DNA from: Benincasa hispida
Taxonomy: Eukaryota > Streptophyta > Magnoliopsida > Cucurbitales > Cucurbitaceae
DNA length: 64,000 bases
Reading direction: 5' to 3'
NCBI RefSeq assembly: GCF_009727055.1
Contig: NC_052350.1
Span: forward strand, 18,922,136-18,986,135
The position numbers and the translations under genes were made by a program. The number at the start of each line of letters is the position of its first letter. Positions within the stretch are counted from its first letter, which is position 1. Shown one piece after another: positions 58,964-64,000 of this stretch. Below the pieces are notes generated by a model. The model was not told the DNA's origin and made no database searches. It saw only the letters and a list, made by a program, of their open reading frames with translations.

Positions 58964-60449
58964 CACTACAATAATTTTGGTTATTTCCGACAACTTTTTT
59001 CCGACGCAAGAAAAAGCGTCAGGCTATCTCATTTTCCCTGACGGTAATTTGTGGTGCTAGGAGAAAACAAAACCCCAACAGAAAGTTCACTACCGTTGAG
59101 ATAACCAATCTATCCCAATGGTATATAAACCTACTGTCAGGCTAACCGAACCGTTGGGAGATGTTTAATTTTTTTAAAAAATGAGAAAACTGCATTTTAA
59201 TGTTCTCTCGACGGTCGGAGGAAAACTGTTGGGGTAAAGTTATTTAGCTCGACGGTTTAGAACCATCGAGAGGTAGCGAAATAAAAAATTAAAAAAGTTA
59301 TGGAAAATTTTAAACTTATCTCAACATTGTGTAAGACCACCATCGGGAGAATGTGGATGCATTGATCGTCGGGAGTTGTGGATGTATCCCTACTTACGCC
59401 GACAGTGATGCAATCGTCAGGCGATGCTTAACTTAAAAAAGAGATTTTTTAGATTTTTTGTTCGTCTATCCCGACGGTGTAGGGAACACCGTCAAGAGAG
59501 GCTTAATTTTAAAACAATAAGAAAAGTGTTTTTTAACGTTCTCTCGATAGTTGGAGGAAACCCGTTGGGGTAGCATTATTGCGCCCGACGGTATTCGAGT
59601 GACCTTTAGAAGTTTGTAATTAAGCCGATGATTATTCGAGCGACCATCAGGATATGGGTATTTAGCCCGATGGTTTACCGAACTACCATCGAAAAAAGTT
59701 CATTAAAAACCCTCTTAGTCGCCCACAGTTTCTTCTTCCTTCTTTCTTCTCCTTCGTTCTTTCTTCCTCTGCTTGTCGTCTAATCTTTAAAACCCCGCCG
59801 CCTATAGTTGGGATTCTCGCCGTCCACTTACTGTTCGCTCACCGTTCGATTTTGGTACCATGCTTTTTTTTTTTCCCATTTTCTCCAATTTTTTTTTGTT
59901 CTTTTTCATTTTTAATTTTCCTTCTTTACAGAGGGATGTGGATGAATATGATGAATGTGACTTTAACGTCGTCGTCCACTCCTCGTCGTTCGTTTTTTTT
60001 CGTTTTCGTTCTTTTTCTTCCATTTTAATGATGTTTTTTCTTTTTTAGAGAGGGATGTGGATGAATGTGACAGATTTATATCAATTGCTTCACAAGATTT
60101 GAAAGATATAGTATGTTGGTTTGATTTATGAATTTGAAATGTTTTGTAGGAAGGATGTAGGTTTATGTTTTTTCTTCTTTAAGGAGGGATGTAGTTGAGG
60201 GGTGGTTTATGTGAATGAATTTGAATGTGGATGGTTTGTGTCAATTATTTTACATGCTTTGAAATGTAATTGATGGGTAGAAATGTGTGATAGAGTCTAA
60301 TCTCTAGCTTGTGTCACCACTAAATTCCAAGTCTTCTAAGAATAGGAGTAACGTGCAAACCTTGTATTTGGTATAAATTCTATTTTTTCCATCATGTTTC
60401 TATTTTTTCTTCCAATTAGGACACTAAAGGGTAATAAATAAATAAATCA

Positions 60450-60615
60450 TTGTCGAGTACATCCTCATTGAAAGTTATAGAGGGACAACAACAAGAGATA
60501 GAATCCTTAAAGGCTAGATTGGTTAGTTTGGACGAACTGGAAGAAAGAAGACAATCTAAGATGGATGCTATGGAAGCTATGATCTTACAACTCATGAGAG
60601 ATAAATCAAACTAGC
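60450..60615 (+). pseudogene. Coiled-coil C-terminal fragment inside the CACTA element
   Basis: A plus frame ending at TAG (60613-60615) reads a charged heptad-like tail including QQQEIESLKARL and ERRQSKMDAMEAM, of the kind found at the C-terminus of plant En/Spm (Ptta-type) transposon proteins. There is no start codon in frame nearby and no upstream domain, so it is at best a last-exon relic. The identification is inferred from its character and location. Confidence 0.45.
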
Positions 60616-60699
60616 TATGAGTTCTTCAACTTTCGTAGTAAACTAATTAGAAGATTGTGTATGTTGTTATCCTGCAGTTATGTAAAGTATAGTTAGTGT

Positions 60700-61420
60700 T
60701 CTGAAGTTGAGTTTGTAGTTAAAATAACTGGGGTTTTCAGTTGAGTTATAAGTGCTATATTGAGATTGAGAATAATTTTGAGATGGGGTATATGCTATAT
60801 TGGGTTTGTGCTAAAAATAAGTGTGGGGGGAATCAATAAACTTCATTTGAATTTGTTCATATTCTTATGTTGGGTTTAAAATTGGTAAAGGGGGTGATTG
60901 TCTAATTATGTTGACATTATATCTCACATTTGATTTTAAAGTTGAATTTGAGTTATAAACGACGCGCCGGGGGGGGGGGGGGGGGGGGGGGGGTGAGGGG
61001 GGTTAAAATTGGTAAAGAGGTGAACGTATAGTTATGTTTAAGTTTACGTTGGGTTTTAAGTTATATATTAGGTTTGAGATTGAAATATGTAGATATGAGT
61101 TGGTTTGTTTCAATTTTTAATGTTCTCAGTTGAGTTTTAAGTTCTAATGTGTAAATACGGTTTGGTTTGAAGTTAAAATGGGTTTTATTTGTTAATGTTC
61201 TTATATTGGTTTTAAAGTGTATATAGGGGTAAATGTATAATTATGATCAAGTTTAAGTTGGGTTATAAGTTCTATATTGAGTTTGGTTTGAAGTTAGAGG
61301 GGGAGTTGGTTTGTTTCAATTCACTCATATTTTTAGTCGAGTTTTAAATTCTATATTCATTTGAGATTGGTATATGGTATATTGAGTATTAAACTTATTT
61401 AAATTTGTATTTTGTAGGTA
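60700..61420. repeat. Degenerate tandem repeats in the CACTA interior
   Basis: A loose unit of roughly 120-150 bp recurs about five times, with phrases such as 'gttgggttttaagttctatattgagtttg', 'aaattggtaaaggggtgaatgtataattatg' and 'ttggtttgtttcaatt'. It is interrupted by the poly-G run at 60969-60993. Confidence 0.6.
60969..60993 (+). repeat. Poly-G run of 25
   Basis: Twenty-five consecutive G bases follow ACGCGCC and precede TGAGGGGGG. Such a run is rare in plant DNA and may be partly a sequencing artefact. Confidence 0.95.
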
Positions 61421-62202
61421 TATCGAGATTTATGTTGAAGATGCATTTCCCAACAAGCATATTAGGTTGTATAATTGTGTTTTATAGGTAGTTTATTATC
61501 ATGTAATGTTAGTTTGGAGTTAAGGACTTGTGGATGTTATGTGTTTTAGACGAATACTATCAGTAAGTTGTTTACTTGACAAACTCTTGAGATCATGTTT
61601 TCTATAATATTATTTACTATTGTACACATCTACTTGATTTTGACCATTTTTATTTTAGTTTATTTGATATTTGTAAGATTCAAACAAATATGACATTTGG
61701 AAAAAAAAACAAAAACAAATATAAAATATAGAAAATGAAGAAAAAAATTTATTCATTTTTTAGCTTTTCTCGACGCTAAGTAACCAACCCCTGACGGTCC
61801 AGAGGGTCGAGAAAAAGTATAATTGCACGCTAAAATAGTTCCAATATAACTTTTACCACGGAAGCATCGTCGAGATAACCATTATATCCAGACGGCGAAA
61901 ACGAGCCATCAGAATAAGCTATCTTATCTCGACAGTCGTAATTTATAAGGACCGTCCGGATAAGGTAGCTTATCCCCACGGTTGTCTTAGGGTCGGAAAA
62001 CCCCCCCATCCTCCATCCGTCGAGATATTGTTTTTTTTTGTACATCAAAACTTTTATGGATCAAGAAAGGTTCCGCTGACGAAGGTGTCTCGATGATTTG
62101 GCCGACGATCAAAGGACTGTCGGGAAAGATTTGGCCGATGGTGTTTGGAACTTTTGCCGATGGTTTCTATCGTCAGGAAAGACCCAAATTATTGTAGTGA
62201 TT

Positions 62203-64000
62203 TGAGCCTCAATTTTATGTGTGTGCCCACTCCATGTTTAAGGTGCTAATTATAATGGTTGATATTTCCAACTATTATAACATATAATTAGTGGAGCGTA
62301 GCTCGATTGACATATAAATATGTAATATAATAAAAAACTACATTATTATTATTTTTAAATCTATCTTTGTTATAGTGTTTATTATTTTCTACTCATCATT
62401 TGTTTCTCTTTTTGTTATTATGTTTACTGTTTTCTATCATAACTAAAATAGTTTGCACCAAAACACAAACAATTATAAGCCCGACTAAAATAATATTTAA
62501 CTCAAAAGCAAACTATTATAAGGACTATAATAACTAACTCGACACTTCAAATACTCTATTAATATTTATCAAATTTAGTGCTTGTACTCTACAATCGGTA
62601 TCAATTTGGTATCTTTGCTAAAAAAGAAAAAAAGAATTGGTTTCTATAGTAAAAATATAATCAAGATTTGATTAACTTCTTACACATATGTAGATTAATA
62701 AGTGATTAAGGGTTAACTTTGTATATAAAGTACAAAGAGTTAAAAGACTGAATCGTTATGTAATCAAAATCAATAATTATATGTTTAACGAAAAATTTCA
62801 AAAAAGGAAATAAATGATTACAAATTTTAGAGTGTATAAGTTAAATGGTTGTAAACTTGATTTTTTTTATACAAAATAAGAAGAGGGAGATTTGATTCAC
62901 ATATCTTTTTTTATTCTTAAGACATTCGGATGCCAATTTTAACTAGGCTAAACTTAAAAGTTTTGGAATTAGATTGTTTCATATCAAAATTCAGAAACTA
63001 AATTATTATAAACTTTAAAAGGATAAGGATGCAATCACTATAAATCAAAGTTCATGACGGTATCACTACAAATCCAAGTTCCTTAGGTGGAAAATTAGGT
63101 GACTAAAGCTTCGTTTGGAATTTGTGTAGTTTTTAAAATAATTGTTCACAATTGTATTTTTTTTTTCTTTTGAAAAATTAGATATAATAAATCGTATTAA
63201 TGTTTGATAAATTTATACTTGAACAAGTAGGTTACAAGTGTTTGATAAGTAAATACTCCTTTTTAAAGTATAATTACTAAGATGGACCTCATATTATCTT
63301 TTTATAACTTATAATTATTACCTAATAGTTTAAAATAGATATATAAAAATAATTTTTAATTTTAAATGATAAAATTAAAAATTAAAGCCTCCATGATCTT
63401 TGTAAGGCAGTAATTCAGTCACCACGACGACGAGTCTGTTCTCTCTCTTTCTCTCTCTCTCTCTATCTTTTTTTTTTTTTTTTTTTTTTTTGCGTTATTA
63501 TTTTTTGCTTAAAATTCGAAGATATAGTTGGAAAAATCAACTGTTCTCGATTTTTTAAATTAAACCATTAAAATTTGAAGGAGACAAAACCTTTTTTTTT
63601 TGCGGCTTTATTAGTTGCAATATGGCAGTGAAAATGAAAATAATAGAATGGTATATTTTGAATTTAAAAATTACAAAAAATTCCAACATATCTTTTAATT
63701 TTGATATAATATTGATATAATTGAAAAAAAGAAAAAAAAAACATGGGATGAGGAATCCTACTTAAAAAGTAGAAGTGCATAATAATTGTATATAAATGGT
63801 TCGCATTTCATGTCTTTAGTATATGATTATAAATTATAGGATGTTTCAACAAAATATTCATTACTTTAGACAAAGAAAAAAATATATATATTTATTAGAC
63901 CAACATTTTTCTACTATTCTATTGCCAAAAAAATTTTTACTTTAACGTTTTGTTTTTTTTTTTCCCTTTGGGTTGAATACTTTAGTGTTGAATCAGTCAA
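62203..64000. other. AT-rich intergenic sequence to window end
   Basis: No gene was identified. A truncated SINE-like head (TAGCTCGATTG, 62299-62309) lies near the CACTA border. At 63430-63490 a CT-rich microsatellite runs into about 27 T bases, preceded by a short GC-richer stretch (63400-63432). This could be the 5' leader of a gene beyond the window, but no start codon with a usable frame follows. Confidence 0.5.

Larger units (their letters stand above)
58964..62199. mobile_element. Non-autonomous CACTA (En/Spm-type) transposon, 3236 bp
   Basis: The ends are CACTACAATAATTTTGG and, in reverse complement, CACTACAATAATTTGGG, flanked by ATT. Sub-terminal regions (58985-59700 and 61765-62180) are full of variants of CCGACGGT / ACCGTCGG in both orientations, the arrangement that transposase binds in this superfamily. 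No transposase frame is present. A 50-residue tail at about 60450-60615 on the plus strand may be the last exon remnant of the element's own transposase-type protein. The middle (60700-61420) is a degenerate tandem series, with a run of 25 G at 60969-60993. Confidence 0.85.

Noticed and set aside
63430..63500. CT-rich tract as the 5' leader of a gene
   Set aside because: No start codon with a credible frame follows before the window ends, and the tract runs into a long T run typical of simple sequence.

Overview
The window looks like AT-rich eudicot nuclear DNA. Both host genes have spliced GT..AG introns. The rest is dominated by plant LTR retrotransposons (Ty1/copia, chromovirus-type Ty3/gypsy, a non-autonomous element primed by tRNA-Asp), LINE remnants, a CACTA element, hAT- and Mutator-like inverted-repeat elements and SINE-like pieces. 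The copia family and the gene content suggest a cucurbit, but that is only an inference from recall and no species can be named. No prokaryotic system, CRISPR array, rRNA gene or intact tRNA gene was seen.

Layout. Bases 1-23.6 kb are a nest of decayed retroelements. A plus-strand copia element (A) is split by a block of minus-strand copia sequence (B, about 1.98-14.9 kb). B itself contains a 4.6-kb non-autonomous LTR element (C, 6832-11466) with a 5-bp target duplication. A is interrupted again at 15358 by another plus-strand copia element (D), which meets a minus-strand relative (E) tail to tail near 21.26 kb. Next come an unassigned repeat-like block (23.6-25.1 kb) and a 1.8-kb foldback, Mutator-like element (25.1-26.9 kb) carrying a nested hAT-like MITE.

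Bases 27084-37656 are a chromovirus on the minus strand, bounded by a CCCAT target duplication. Its interior is duplicated, indel-ridden and gapped by 25 Ns. It looks like unpolished or misassembled sequence, so ORFs there should not be trusted.

The gene-bearing half starts after 37.66 kb. A three-exon plus-strand gene (39903-40434) encodes a 114-residue COA6-like twin-CX(9/10)C protein for mitochondrial cytochrome c oxidase assembly. A six-exon minus-strand gene (52101-56096) encodes a 426-residue bHLH factor of the LRL / bHLH66 type. Between and beyond them lie MITEs, two LINE 3' remnants, a 1.17-kb solo LTR with a 33-bp minisatellite and exact 5-bp target duplications, and a complete-looking 3.24-kb non-autonomous CACTA element.

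The two host genes have no evident functional link. The best candidates for something undescribed are palindromic CGATCG-centred repeat arrays in the LTR and leader of element B, the nested non-autonomous element C, and the internal minisatellite of the solo LTR. No new multi-gene system is visible.
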